This document shows positions 34,268-43,448 of a stretch of DNA of 64,000 bases, piece by piece (position 1 is the first letter of the stretch; every line of letters starts with the position of its first letter). This stretch comes from Aureimonas phyllosphaerae (GTDB lineage: Bacteria > Pseudomonadota > Alphaproteobacteria > Rhizobiales > Rhizobiaceae): NCBI RefSeq assembly GCF_900113065.1, contig NZ_FOOA01000009.1:1-64000 (forward strand). The letters are read 5' to 3'. The position numbers and the translations under genes are program-made. A model generated the notes under the pieces. That model was given only the letters and a program-made list of their open reading frames with translations. It ran no database searches and was not told the origin of the DNA.

Positions 34268-34285
34268 TGATATAACATTACATTT
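34268..34285 (-). promoter_or_regulatory. Zur box upstream of the zinc uptake operon
   Basis: The minus-strand sequence AAATGTAATGTTATATCA matches 14 of 18 positions of the core of the enterobacterial znu operator (AAATGTTATAATATAACA). It is the most AT-rich spot in this intergenic region and lies upstream of the znu genes. It could also affect the divergent opgH. Confidence 0.65.
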
Positions 34286-34482
34286 GCCGGGAGCAACCCG
34301 CTTTCGAGATCGCCGGCACCGACGCCTCCACGATGCGACGGCCAAAGAGCCGGGACTCGGCTTTGCCCGCGTCCGCGCCACATTCACGACGCGATGACAA
34401 GCGAGGCAGCAAGCGCTATGACGCGGCGCACGCGCTGCGACTGAAGCGTCGGCGTACATCCGCGCCAGAATCGGAACTTGAG

Positions 34483-36270
34483 ATGGCTTTGGGCAGACTC
34501 CTCTTCGCGCTCACCGCCCTTGTGCTGGCGGCGCTGGCCGGCGTCCTTTTTGCGGTGGTCATCACCGCCAACGGCACGACCTGGCTCCATGTCATCCAGA
34601 TCGTGCTGCTCGCGATCTGCTGCGTCTGGCTCGCCTGGGGCTTCAATACGGCGGTGACGGGCATCCTGTTCGGCCGGACGCGCAAGCGCGAGCGCCGCAC
34701 CGGCCTGCCGCCCGCCTCGCAGCACAAGACCGCGATCCTCGTGCCGGTCTACAACGAGGACGCCGGCGCCGTGATGGCGCGGGTCGCCGCGATGATCGAG
34801 GGGCTGCGCTTCATCCGCCGGATGGACAATTTCGTGTTCTTCGTCCTGTCGGATTCGACCAAGCCGGAATGCGTCGCCGACGAGAAGCGCACGATCCTGA
34901 AGCTTGCGGGCGAGCTCGAGACCGGCTCGATCCTCTTCTACCGCAACCGCGTCAAGAACACGAACCGCAAGGCCGGCAACATCGAGGACTACGTCACCAA
35001 TTACGGCGGCGCCTACGAGTACATGATCGCGTTGGATGCCGACAGCCTGATGCGGCCGGAGACGCTGGTCGAGATGGTGGCGCGTATGGACGCCGACCCC
35101 GAGCTCGCGCTGCTCCAGACCCAGCCGCTGATCATCGGCCGCAAGACGCTGTTCGGACGCGCGCTGCAGTTCTCGGCCGCGCTCTACTCGCCGATCTTCT
35201 CGCGCGGCATCGCCGCCCTCCAAGGGCGCGAGGGTCCGTTCTGGGGCCACAATACCATCATCCGCACCCGTGCCTTCGCCGACTGCTGCGGCATGCCCAA
35301 GCTCTCGGGCACCCCGCCCTTCGGCGGCCTGATCCTCTCCCACGACTTCGTCGAAGCCGCGCTCCTGTCGCGCTCCGGCTGGAAGGTGCGTCTCGACCCC
35401 GACCTCGAAGGCTCCTTCGAGGAAGCGCCCGCCAACATCATCGAATACGCCAAGCGCGACCGGCGCTGGTGCCAGGGCAACCTCCAGCACGGGCGGCTTC
35501 TCGGCGCGCCGAACCTGAAACTCTGGAGCAAGGTGTCGATGGTGTCCGGCATCATGGCCTATGCGGCCTCGCCGATCTGGCTCCTGTTCCTGATCGCCTC
35601 GATGCTCGATCCGGTTCTGGCGCCGGCGCCGAACTACTTCCCCGCCGACAGCCTGTTCCCGGTCTTCCCGACGCCCGAGACCGGCAAGGCGCTGCTCCTC
35701 CTCCTCGGCATCTTTCTGCTGCTCCTCCTGCCCAAGACCCTGATCGCCTTCCACACGGCGATGTCGCGCCGCGCCTCGCGCTTCGGCGGCGGCTGGGCGG
35801 TGCTGCTCGGGGCCACCTGCGAGCTGATCCTGACCAGCGCGCTCGCCCCGATCATGATGCTGTTCCAGTCGAAGGCGGTCGCCGAGATCCTGATGGCGCG
35901 CGACAGCGGCTGGCCGGCGACCGAGCGCGAGGACGAGGGCCTGCCCCTGTCGGCGGCGTTTGCGGCCAGCTGGTGGATGATGATCGCGGGCGCCGTTCTC
36001 GGCACCGTCGCCTACGTCTATTCGCTGCAGCTCTTCCTCTGGGTCTGCCCGATCGCGATCCCGCTCTTCCTCGCGCCCTTCTTCATCTCGCTGACGGGCG
36101 ATCCCGGCCTCGGCGAAAAGGCGCACAAATTGTCGATCTTCGACACGCCCTTCGAGACCGATCCCGAGCCGGTGATCCGCGCCGCCGCCGTCTGGCACGC
36201 CCGCCTGTCGGCGAGCCCGGAGGAGCGCAAGGACAAGGTCGAGACGGCCGGCGTGCCGCAGCCCGCCTGA
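34483..36270 (+). CDS. opgH: Glucans biosynthesis glucosyltransferase OpgH/MdoH
   Basis: A 595-residue inner-membrane GT2 glucosyltransferase that builds the beta-1,2-linked backbone of osmoregulated periplasmic glucans from UDP-glucose. Two membrane segments (about 8-30, 38-58) precede the catalytic loop. That loop has TAILVPVYNEDAG, the metal-binding MIALDADSLM, EGPFWGHNTIIR, LILSHDFVEAALL and RRWCQGNLQHG. More membrane segments fill the C-terminal half. The size fits the short alphaproteobacterial form. The start at 34483 puts the first membrane segment at the N-terminus; an ATG at 34333 would add 50 basic residues and cannot be excluded. opgG is not in the window. It is followed 13 bases later by the ureidoglycine gene. 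Confidence 0.9.
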   Translation: MALGRLLFALTALVLAALAGVLFAVVITANGTTWLHVIQIVLLAICCVWLAWGFNTAVTGILFGRTRKRERRTGLPPASQHKTAILVPVYNEDAGAVMARVAAMIEGLRFIRRMDNFVFFVLSDSTKPECVADEKRTILKLAGELETGSILFYRNRVKNTNRKAGNIEDYVTNYGGAYEYMIALDADSLMRPETLVEMVARMDADPELALLQTQPLIIGRKTLFGRALQFSAALYSPIFSRGIAALQGREGPFWGHNTIIRTRAFADCCGMPKLSGTPPFGGLILSHDFVEAALLSRSGWKVRLDPDLEGSFEEAPANIIEYAKRDRRWCQGNLQHGRLLGAPNLKLWSKVSMVSGIMAYAASPIWLLFLIASMLDPVLAPAPNYFPADSLFPVFPTPETGKALLLLLGIFLLLLLPKTLIAFHTAMSRRASRFGGGWAVLLGATCELILTSALAPIMMLFQSKAVAEILMARDSGWPATEREDEGLPLSAAFAASWWMMIAGAVLGTVAYVYSLQLFLWVCPIAIPLFLAPFFISLTGDPGLGEKAHKLSIFDTPFETDPEPVIRAAAVWHARLSASPEERKDKVETAGVPQPA

Positions 36271-36283
36271 GGAGGCGCCCGTC

Positions 36284-37117
36284 ATGACGTCCGACAACCG
36301 CACCTATCACGCCGTGCGCGGCGGGCTGCCGCCGCAGACCCAGCTGACACGCCAAAGCGCCGTCTTTACCGACGCCTATGCCGTGATCCCCGGCGGCACG
36401 ATGGCCGACATCACGGCGAGCGCCCTGCCGTTCTGGGAGGGCACGCGCGCCTGGATCATCGCCCGGCCCTTGTCGGGCTTCGCCGAGACCTTCTCGCAAT
36501 ATGTCATGGAAGTGCAGCCGGGCGGCGGCAGCGACCGGCCGGAGCCGGACGCCGGAGCCGAAGGTGCGCTCTTCGTCACCGAGGGCGAGGCGACGGTCAC
36601 CGTCGACGGCACCGAGCATGCTCTTGCCACGGGCGGCTTCGCCTTCCTGCCGGCCGGCCGGGCCTGGCGCTTGCGAAACCGGGGCAGCGTGCCTGCGCGC
36701 TTCCACTGGATCCGTAAGGCCTATGAAGCCGTCGACGGTCTCGGCGCGCCCGATCCGGTGTTCTCGAGCGACGCGGCGGTCGCCCCGTCGGTGATGCCGG
36801 AGTGCGGCGGCGTGTGGGCGACGACGCGCTTCGTCGACCCCGCCGATCTGCGCCACGACATGCATGTGACGATCGTCACGCTGCAGCCCGGCGGCGTGAT
36901 CCCGTTTCCCGAGACGCACGTCATGGAGCACGGTCTCTACGTGCTGCAGGGCAAGGGCGTCTATCTCCTGAACCAGACCTGGGTCGAGGTCGAGGCGGGC
37001 GATTTCATGTGGCTGCGCGCCTTCTGCCCGCAGGCCTGCTATGCCGGCGGGCCGGGCCCATTCCGGTATCTGCTCTACAAGGACGTCAACCGGCATCCCA
37101 AGCTGCGCTGGCGCTGA
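36284..37117 (+). CDS. allE: (S)-ureidoglycine aminohydrolase
   Basis: A 277-residue bicupin of the AllE/YlbA (UGHY) family. The enzyme hydrolyses (S)-ureidoglycine to (S)-ureidoglycolate and ammonia in allantoin breakdown. Visible family features are GGLPPQTQLTRQSAVFTDAY at the N-terminus, the first cupin (GALFVTEGEATVTVDG, FAFLPAGRAWRLRN) and the manganese-binding second cupin (PFPETHVMEHGLYVLQGKGV, GDFMWLRAFCPQACYAGG). The terminal KDVNRHPKL is typical. The start has a strong site (TGAGGAGG). It follows opgH by 13 bases, although the two are not functionally linked. Other purine catabolism genes are not in the window. Confidence 0.9.
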   Translation: MTSDNRTYHAVRGGLPPQTQLTRQSAVFTDAYAVIPGGTMADITASALPFWEGTRAWIIARPLSGFAETFSQYVMEVQPGGGSDRPEPDAGAEGALFVTEGEATVTVDGTEHALATGGFAFLPAGRAWRLRNRGSVPARFHWIRKAYEAVDGLGAPDPVFSSDAAVAPSVMPECGGVWATTRFVDPADLRHDMHVTIVTLQPGGVIPFPETHVMEHGLYVLQGKGVYLLNQTWVEVEAGDFMWLRAFCPQACYAGGPGPFRYLLYKDVNRHPKLRWR

Positions 37118-37160
37118 ACAATCCGCATCGAGGCGGCGGGGGCCGCCAGGGGAGGGGACC

Positions 37161-38189
37161 ATGAAGGCATCTGACAAGCGACATCTGAAGCGGGCCGGGG
37201 TCGAGGTGACGGCGCTCGGCATGGGCACGGCGCCGCTCGGCGGGCTCTACACGCCGGTGGCGCTCGCCGACGCGCGCGCCGCCATGCAGGCGGCCTGGGA
37301 AGCCGGCATCCGCCATTTCGACACCGCGCCGATGTACGGCCTGACGCGCTGCGAACACCTGACGGGCGAGCTCCTGCGCGAGGAGGCGCCGGATTCCTAC
37401 GTCATCTCCACCAAGGTCGGGCGCCTGATGAGCTTCGACCGCCCCGGCCGCCAGCTGCCGCCCGAAGGGCCGAAGAACGAGTTCGATTCGGGCTGGAACA
37501 GCGGCCTCTCGTTCCGCGAGATCTTCGACTACTCCTACGACGCGATCCTGCGCTCCTACGACGACTCGCGCCAGCGCACCGGCTGCCCGAAGCTCGACAT
37601 CCTGTTCGTGCACGACATCGGCCGGGTCACCCACGGCGAGATGCACGACCACCACTGGGGGGCACTGACCAAGGGCGGCGGCTTCCGGGCGCTGGAGGAG
37701 CTGCGGGCGGCCAAGCTCATCGCCGGGTTCGGCCTCGGGGTGAACGAGAACGAGGCGATCCTCGACGCGATGGAGGAGACCGACCTCGACGTCTGCCTCC
37801 TGGCCGGGCGCTACACGCTGCTCGACACTTCGGCGGCCGACAGGCTCCTGCCGAAATGCGTCGAGCGGGACGTCTCGCTGGTGGTCGGCGGCGTCTTCAA
37901 TTCGGGCATCCTCGCCTCGTCGTCGGGGCGCAAGAAGTTCAACTATGTCGACGCGCCGGCCGAGATCATCGAGAAGGCCGACCGCCTGCGGGCGGAATGC
38001 GAGGCGTTCGGCGTGGCCCTGCCGGCCGCCGCGATTCAGTTCCCGATGCGCCACAAGGCGACCGGCAACGTGGTGATCGGCGCGAAATCCGCCGACCAGG
38101 TCCGCCAGAACGTCGCCTGGTTCGAGCAGGCGATCCCGAACGAACTGTGGCAGAGCCTCGAAGACAAGGGTCTCGTCGCCGCGGCCTGA
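37161..38189 (+). CDS. Aldo/keto reductase (aldose 1-dehydrogenase type)
   Basis: A 342-residue TIM-barrel oxidoreductase of the AKR superfamily, closest in pattern to D-threo-aldose 1-dehydrogenase, L-fucose dehydrogenase and pyridoxal 4-dehydrogenase. Visible are GTAPLGGLYTPV, the active-site Asp and Tyr in RHFDTAPMYGLTRCEHLTGE, the Lys in YVISTKVGRL, and KLDILFVHDIGRVTHGEMHD, which replaces the usual strand-4 His block. The C-terminal NAD(P)-binding region has GNVVIGAKSADQVRQN. GGAGGGG at 37151-37157 fixes the start at 37161. Substrate is uncertain: sugar lactone formation or pyridoxal oxidation are options. It follows the ureidoglycine gene by 43 bases. Confidence 0.85.
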   Translation: MKASDKRHLKRAGVEVTALGMGTAPLGGLYTPVALADARAAMQAAWEAGIRHFDTAPMYGLTRCEHLTGELLREEAPDSYVISTKVGRLMSFDRPGRQLPPEGPKNEFDSGWNSGLSFREIFDYSYDAILRSYDDSRQRTGCPKLDILFVHDIGRVTHGEMHDHHWGALTKGGGFRALEELRAAKLIAGFGLGVNENEAILDAMEETDLDVCLLAGRYTLLDTSAADRLLPKCVERDVSLVVGGVFNSGILASSSGRKKFNYVDAPAEIIEKADRLRAECEAFGVALPAAAIQFPMRHKATGNVVIGAKSADQVRQNVAWFEQAIPNELWQSLEDKGLVAAA

Positions 38190-38320
38190 ATGGGGCGGCG
38201 CCCGGTTGCCTTGCGCGCCGGGCGCGCCACCCTTGGAATCAATAGACGGCTGCGCACCGTTCCCGCCGAGGGGCGGGTCGTGCCGGGCAAGACCGGATCG
38301 GCCGGCAGGACGGAGCGCGA

Positions 38321-39502
38321 ATGGAGATCGAAGAGGCCAAGGGCCCGGCGCGGCGCGACGAGCTCGCCTATCGGCTGAAGCAGCAGAAGCTTCTGGCCGA
38401 GTTCGCGCGCCTCACGCTTCAGGCGCAGGACCAGGCCGCCCTGTTCCAGGGCGTGACGGAGCTGTGCGCGCGCGGTCTCGAAGCGCCCTACTGCAAGATC
38501 CTCGAATATCGGCCCACCGAAGACGACCTCCTGATGCGCGGCGGCTGGGGCTGGGGACCGGGCGAGGTGGGCGTCGCGACGCTCGGCGCCGATCTCGAAT
38601 CGCCGGCCGGCTACGCCTTCCACACCGGCGAATCCGTCCTCTCGAACCACCTGACCGACGAGACGCGCTTCCGCACGCCCAAGCTTCTGGCCGACTACGG
38701 CATCCGGCGCGCGGTGAACGTCCTGATCGATCGCGGCGGGCGCCAGCAAAGGGCGTTCGGCGTGCTGGAGGTGGACAGCCCCGACGCCGGCGACTTCGAC
38801 GCGTCCGACGTCGATTTCCTGTCGGGCTGCGCGCGCATCCTCGGCGCGGCGATCGAGCGGGTCGAGACCGACCGGCACCTCAAGGAGGCGATCGAGACGC
38901 AAGGGATGCTGACGCGCGAGATGAACCATCGCGTCAAGAACAGCCTCGGCGTCGTTGCCGGCCTCCTGCGCGTCAACTCCAACGTCGTCGCCGACCCCAA
39001 GGCGAAGGCCGCGCTGGTCGACGCGGAAGCGCGGATCATGACGATCGCGCGCGTCCACGACCACTTGTGGAAGGGGGCGAGCGTCACCGAGGTCGACCTG
39101 TCGACCTTCCTCGACGACCTCTGCTCGCAACTCGGCTTCGCGACCGCGGGGCTCGAGATCCAGTGCCGCGCCGACGCGGTGGTGGTCAGCGCCGACAAGG
39201 CGATCCCCGTCGGCCTCATCGTCAACGAGCTCGTCACCAACGCGGTGAAATACGCCTACGACGAAGGCCAGCCCGGCGTCGTCGAGGTCTCGCTCTGGCA
39301 GAAGGGCAGCCGCGCCATGGTGCGCGTGCGCGACCGGGGGCGGGGCCTGCCCGACAGCTTCGACCTCGAGGCCGCGCGCAAGAGCTTCGGCATCCGCGTG
39401 ATCCTCAGCCTGGTGCGCCAGCTCGACGCCGAGCTGACGGTCGAGAGCGTGCCGCGCGGCGCCTCGTTCCTCCTGTCCTTCGACCCGGTCACCGGGTCCT
39501 GA
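38321..39502 (+). CDS. GAF-HisKA_2 sensor histidine kinase
   Basis: A 393-residue soluble kinase. A GAF domain covers about residues 35-185 (LCARGLEAPYCKILEYRPTE, AVNVLIDRGGRQQRAFGVLE). The HisKA_2 phosphoacceptor domain follows with TREMNHRVKNSLGVVAGLLR (His near 207). The ATPase region has GLIVNELVTNAVKYAY, VRDRGRGLPDSFD and SFGIRVILSLVRQLDAEL. HisKA_2/HWE kinases are typical of Hyphomicrobiales, where several feed light, redox or general-stress (PhyR) signalling. No response regulator or PhyR-like gene is adjacent, so the partner is unknown. There is no membrane segment, so the signal is cytoplasmic. It converges on the TreS-like gene with a 36-base gap. Confidence 0.9.
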   Translation: MEIEEAKGPARRDELAYRLKQQKLLAEFARLTLQAQDQAALFQGVTELCARGLEAPYCKILEYRPTEDDLLMRGGWGWGPGEVGVATLGADLESPAGYAFHTGESVLSNHLTDETRFRTPKLLADYGIRRAVNVLIDRGGRQQRAFGVLEVDSPDAGDFDASDVDFLSGCARILGAAIERVETDRHLKEAIETQGMLTREMNHRVKNSLGVVAGLLRVNSNVVADPKAKAALVDAEARIMTIARVHDHLWKGASVTEVDLSTFLDDLCSQLGFATAGLEIQCRADAVVVSADKAIPVGLIVNELVTNAVKYAYDEGQPGVVEVSLWQKGSRAMVRVRDRGRGLPDSFDLEAARKSFGIRVILSLVRQLDAELTVESVPRGASFLLSFDPVTGS

Positions 39503-39510
39503 GGCGACGA

Positions 39511-39532
39511 CGGGCCCGCCGGAGCGGGCCCG
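39511..39532. terminator. Perfect stem-loop between convergent genes
   Basis: CGGGCCCGC-CGGA-GCGGGCCCG, a 9-base stem with a 4-base loop, fills the gap between the kinase stop (39502) and the TreS-like stop (39539). No T-run is present. Confidence 0.55.
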
Positions 39533-39538
39533 GAGCCG

Positions 39539-41605
39539 TTAGAGGACGGGCAGGGCGCCGACGATGCGCAGCGACAGGCCTTCCCATGGGTCGAGCACGA
39601 TGCGCAGCTCGCCGTTCTCGGTGAGATCGCCCTCGATCGTCTCGTTGATCATGTCGACCACCGGGCCGGAGCGCACGTTGGGCAGGATCACGGTCTCGTC
39701 CACCGGATCGCGGCCGAAATTGAGGGCGGTGACCTGCGTGCCGCGCCCGTCGGGCAGCTCGTGCACCATCAGGAGAAGGCCCGGCGTCGTCACGTCCGGG
39801 ATCATCGTCTGGCGGCTGGCGGCGATGCCGTAGGCCTCGCGCACGGCGAGCAGTCGCTTCAGCTGCGAGGCGAAGGAGCCGGGCTGGCCGAGCTGCTCGT
39901 TGATCGGGCCGTAGAGCGCGCGCGCCCGCGGCAGGCCCTCGGCCGACGTCGGCGCCTCCGGGTTGAGGCCGATGAGGTCGTAGGCGCCGCGCTCGATCCA
40001 GCGGGTGTCGCCGTCCTGCATGTGCTCGGCGACGGCTTCGGGCGGCAGCGGCAGCGCGCCGACGAGATCCCAGCCCGACAGGGCGAAGATGCCCGGCTGG
40101 AAGGCGTTGTACATGGCCATCAGGAGATGGCCGCGCTGGATCTCGGCCGTGTCCTCGTCGGTGATCGCCGAGAGATCGGTGATCCCGAGCGCCGCTGTGA
40201 CGACGCTCGCCGAGGTGCAGGCGATGCCGTTGGTGACGAAGCGCAGGTTATACGGCGCGTTGGTGCCCGACAGCTTCTCGTACATCGTCTCGCGGATGCG
40301 GGTGCGCAGCGTGCGGCCCTGCCAGGTCTGGCCGCCGAACGTGTAGATGTCCTCCGAATGGAGGGTCCAGAAGTGGACGAGCTCGGTGGTCAGCTCGTCG
40401 TGGTTCTGCATGGCGTGGATCAAGGAGGCCGGGTCGATGCCGAACTCGTGGACCATGCGCAGCATCATGCGCAGGAACTCGGTGTCGCCGGTCAGGAGCG
40501 CGTGCTGGTAGGCCGGCCGCGTGATGAAGTCGTAGGAGAGGTCCGCGCCGCCCTTCGACATCGAGGCGATGTCGTCGACCGTGAGGTTCAACTCCTGGAA
40601 CGAGAAGCCGCCGGCCTTGCGGACCATGCCGGCGAGAAGCGCGTTGCCGGTGACCGACAGGGGATGGCTTTCCGACCAGGCGGGGCCGTCGAGCCGCTTC
40701 TCGACGCCGAGGAAGCCGTTGGCGTCGAGGCGCAGGCCTCGCGCGCCCATCTGGTCGATCGAATGGAGCGCGTCGCCGATGATCATCTGCTGGGCGGCGA
40801 AGGTCGGATCCAGCCAGTTGAGGCTCGGCTGCCCCTCCTTGAAGTAGTGGAGATAGACCCAGCGCCGCGTCACGCCGTCGACGCCGGTGACGGGGCCGGT
40901 GGCGCTCCAGTCGGTTTCCTTGACGCCCGGCTCGAAGAAGATGACGCGCTGCAGCTGGCCGACGATGTAGCCCTTCTCGCGCAGGGTATCGACGGTCGGC
41001 GGCGACAGGTTCACCGCGTCGCGCCCCTCCGGCACCGCCGGGAGCAGGCCCCAGTCCTCCTCCGGGATCGCCACCATGTGGTAGAGGCCGGGATAGGACG
41101 AGTGGTTCATCTCGGCGAGGCGGAAGTCGACGCCCTTGCCGGTGTGGGCCGGGATCACGTCGTCGATCACCACCGCGTTGTGGGCGGCGGCCATGCGCGA
41201 GATCGCGACGAACTCCTCGGCCGTGCCGAAGGACGGGTCGATGTCGAAGCCGATGCGGTCGAAGTTGCCGTCGATCGTCGGCGTGTAGCGGCCATCGCGC
41301 CAGCCGCCGGCGCGCTTCGTCGGTCCGGTATGGATGCCGCGCACGCCGATCGAGGAGAGCGCCGACCAGAGCTGCTGGTCGCCGAGCGTCGCCAGCACCG
41401 TCTCGCCCGGCCGCGTGACGATCGAGGCGGGATAGGCGGTGAACCAGACGGGCGCGACGGCCGAGGCGATGCGCGGGCGCGTTTCGGCATAGGGACGCTG
41501 CCAGAAGCGGCCCTGGCCGCCGTAGTTTTCGGCGAAGCGGCGCGCCTGGTGCAGCATCGAGGTTTCGACCATCTGGTCGACCGTTGCGGTGTCCGGTGCG
41601 CTCAT
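39539..41605 (-). CDS. GH13 trehalose synthase-like (maltose alpha-D-glucosyltransferase-type) enzyme
   Basis: A 688-residue alpha-amylase-family protein. The four GH13 regions are visible: [25 protein letters not shown] with nucleophile Asp; [15 protein letters not shown] with acid/base Glu; [12 protein letters not shown], where NHDELT is a TreS hallmark. A C-terminal beta domain ends the protein ([24 protein letters not shown]). TreS interconverts maltose and trehalose. This version is longer than classical TreS, its region I departs from the usual DxxxNH form, and no maltokinase is fused or adjacent. Exact specificity is therefore open, and sucrose or other isomerase activity is possible. 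The Met at 41605 fits homology; 19 codons upstream are open. Confidence 0.72.
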   Translation of the reverse strand: MSAPDTATVDQMVETSMLHQARRFAENYGGQGRFWQRPYAETRPRIASAVAPVWFTAYPASIVTRPGETVLATLGDQQLWSALSSIGVRGIHTGPTKRAGGWRDGRYTPTIDGNFDRIGFDIDPSFGTAEEFVAISRMAAAHNAVVIDDVIPAHTGKGVDFRLAEMNHSSYPGLYHMVAIPEEDWGLLPAVPEGRDAVNLSPPTVDTLREKGYIVGQLQRVIFFEPGVKETDWSATGPVTGVDGVTRRWVYLHYFKEGQPSLNWLDPTFAAQQMIIGDALHSIDQMGARGLRLDANGFLGVEKRLDGPAWSESHPLSVTGNALLAGMVRKAGGFSFQELNLTVDDIASMSKGGADLSYDFITRPAYQHALLTGDTEFLRMMLRMVHEFGIDPASLIHAMQNHDELTTELVHFWTLHSEDIYTFGGQTWQGRTLRTRIRETMYEKLSGTNAPYNLRFVTNGIACTSASVVTAALGITDLSAITDEDTAEIQRGHLLMAMYNAFQPGIFALSGWDLVGALPLPPEAVAEHMQDGDTRWIERGAYDLIGLNPEAPTSAEGLPRARALYGPINEQLGQPGSFASQLKRLLAVREAYGIAASRQTMIPDVTTPGLLLMVHELPDGRGTQVTALNFGRDPVDETVILPNVRSGPVVDMINETIEGDLTENGELRIVLDPWEGLSLRIVGALPVL

Positions 41606-41714
41606 CGAGGCTCTGCCCTTCTGGTCTCTCGTGTCGCAAGGCCGGAACGCCACCGGCGCCATCCTCGCGAGGCCCCATCTAAGGGCGAGCGGGCCGCCGG
41701 CCAGACCCGAAGGA

Positions 41715-42167
41715 TCATCGCCGCCCCCCGGTATCGGACAGGACGCGGCGGATCGCGAAGGAGGAATTGATCCGCGACACGGCCGGAAGGCGCGACAGGA
41801 TCTCCTTGTGGATGCGCTCGTAGTCGCCCGCCCCTTGCGCCTCGACGCGCAAGAGATAGTCCTCCGCGCCCGTCATCAGGTAGCATTCGCGGATCTCGGG
41901 ATGCTTCAGCACCTCCGCCTCGAAGCGGTGCAGGACGTCCTCGGTCTGGTGCTCCAGCGTGATGCGCACGATCACGACATGCGCGTCGTCGCCGCCCGGC
42001 CCCGCCACGATCGCGGTGTAGCCGCGGATCGCCCCGGACTCTTCCAGCATCTGGACGCGGCGCAGGCACGCCGAAGGCGACAGGCCGGCCTCGGCGGCGA
42101 GCGCGACGTTGGTGGCGCGGGCGTTGCGGCGGAGCGCCCGGATCAGGGCGCGGTCGATGCGGTCCAT
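41715..42167 (-). CDS. Lrp/AsnC-family regulator, probable controller of alr-dadA
   Basis: A 150-residue regulator. The N-terminal helix-turn-helix (about 1-60) has [20 protein letters not shown] and [20 protein letters not shown]. The C-terminal RAM ligand domain (65-140) has [20 protein letters not shown] and [16 protein letters not shown]. Lrp-type proteins bind amino acids. This one is divergent from the alanine racemase/D-amino acid dehydrogenase pair with 132 bases between, so alanine-responsive activation of that operon is likely, as for other dad operons. A candidate operator is in the gap. Confidence 0.9.
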   Translation of the reverse strand: MDRIDRALIRALRRNARATNVALAAEAGLSPSACLRRVQMLEESGAIRGYTAIVAGPGGDDAHVVIVRITLEHQTEDVLHRFEAEVLKHPEIRECYLMTGAEDYLLRVEAQGAGDYERIHKEILSRLPAVSRINSSFAIRRVLSDTGGRR

Positions 42168-42207
42168 GCGAAGATCGTTGCGCCCGTTCGAAGGAAATGT
42201 CGGATCG

Positions 42208-42230
42208 GCAGCGAAATTATCACATTCTGC
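42208..42230. promoter_or_regulatory. Candidate Lrp operator in the lrp/alr divergent promoter
   Basis: GCAG and CTGC flank a 15-base AT-rich centre (CGAAATTATCACATT). A dyad with an AT-rich middle is typical of Lrp-family sites, and this is the most AT-rich stretch of the 132-base gap. Confidence 0.35.
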
Positions 42231-42299
42231 GGCAGTTCGGCATGTCCTTCGACGATCCTTCGACCATCATGGATGCCGGATCGCTCGGGGGAACTCGCC

Positions 42300-43448
42300 G
42301 TGAACGCCATGCCGCATTCGACGCAAACGCATGCCTCCGTCACCGGCTCCGCCGGCGGCGTCCTGACCGTCGATCTCGGCGCGATCGCCCGCAACTACCG
42401 CGCGCTGGTGGCGCAGGCCGGAGGCGCGGCCGTCGCGGGCGTCGTCAAGGCGGACGCCTACGGGCTCGGCATGGCGCAGGTCGCGCCGGTGCTACTGGAG
42501 GCCGGCTGCCGGACCTTCTTCGTCGCCCATCTGTCCGAGGCGCTGGCGCTGCGCCCGATCCTCCCCGAGGGCCTCGAGATCTTCGTCCTCAACGGTCTTC
42601 TGCCGGGCGACGAGCGTCTGTGCGCCGAGACCGATATCCGGCCGGTCCTCAACTCGCTCGATCAGGTCGAGGCCTGGAGCGAGGCGGGACGGTCGCTCGG
42701 CCGCCCGCTGCCGGCGGCGATCCAGGTCGACAGCGGCATGTCGCGTCTCGGTCTCGCACCGGCCGAGGTCGAGGCGCTCAACGCCTCCCCTGAGCGGCTG
42801 CGCGGCATCGACACCGTTCTCGTCATGAGCCACCTCGCCTGCGGCGACGAGCCGGATCACCCGGCGAACGCCGCGCAGCTTGCCGCCTTCCGGGCGCTGT
42901 CCGATCGCCTGCCGCGGGCGCGCCGTTCGCTCGCCAACTCCGCCGGGCTCTTTCTCGGCGACGCCTTCCGCTTCGATCTCGCGCGACCGGGCATCGCGCT
43001 CTACGGCGGCGCGCCGACCGGGGGGCGCCCCAATCCGATGATGCCCGTGGTGCGTCTCGACGCACGGGTGATCCAGCTGCGCGAGGTGCCGGCGGGCGCG
43101 GGCATCGGCTACGGTTTCACCGCCGTCGCCGAGCGGGCGATGCGCCTTGCGACGCTCTCGGTCGGCTATGCCGACGGCTGGCTGCGCTCGGCCTCGAACC
43201 GGGGCGCCGTCTTCTACGCAGGACGAAAGCTGCCGATCGTCGGGCGCGTGTCGATGGATTCCGTCATCGTCGATGCGGGCGATGCGCCGGTGCGGGCCGG
43301 CGACCTCGTCGAGCTCATCGGCCCCCACGCCAGCCTCGACGCAGCGGCGGCCGCGGCGGGCACGATCTCCTACGAGATCCTGACCTCGCTCGGGAGCCGC
43401 TACGAGCGCCGCTACATATCGAACAACGCTGCAGGAGAGCGGGCATGA
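42300..43448 (+). CDS. alr: Alanine racemase (catabolic DadX type)
   Basis: A 382-residue PLP enzyme interconverting L- and D-alanine. The PLP lysine lies in [12 protein letters not shown] (near residue 52), and the C-terminal catalytic Tyr is in [28 protein letters not shown] and the final [14 protein letters not shown] complete the family. I use the GTG at 42300, which has GGGGGAA eight bases upstream; ATG 42309 is an alternative. The stop overlaps the dadA start (ATGA), so both are coupled. The context, with dadA and an Lrp regulator, indicates the catabolic DadX role: L-alanine to D-alanine, then oxidation. Confidence 0.95.
   Translation: MNAMPHSTQTHASVTGSAGGVLTVDLGAIARNYRALVAQAGGAAVAGVVKADAYGLGMAQVAPVLLEAGCRTFFVAHLSEALALRPILPEGLEIFVLNGLLPGDERLCAETDIRPVLNSLDQVEAWSEAGRSLGRPLPAAIQVDSGMSRLGLAPAEVEALNASPERLRGIDTVLVMSHLACGDEPDHPANAAQLAAFRALSDRLPRARRSLANSAGLFLGDAFRFDLARPGIALYGGAPTGGRPNPMMPVVRLDARVIQLREVPAGAGIGYGFTAVAERAMRLATLSVGYADGWLRSASNRGAVFYAGRKLPIVGRVSMDSVIVDAGDAPVRAGDLVELIGPHASLDAAAAAAGTISYEILTSLGSRYERRYISNNAAGERA

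Noticed and set aside
38235-38262. EcfG-like GGAAT-N18-CGTT upstream of the HisKA_2 kinase
   Set aside because: One mismatch in the -35 and a spacer one base too long; not supported.
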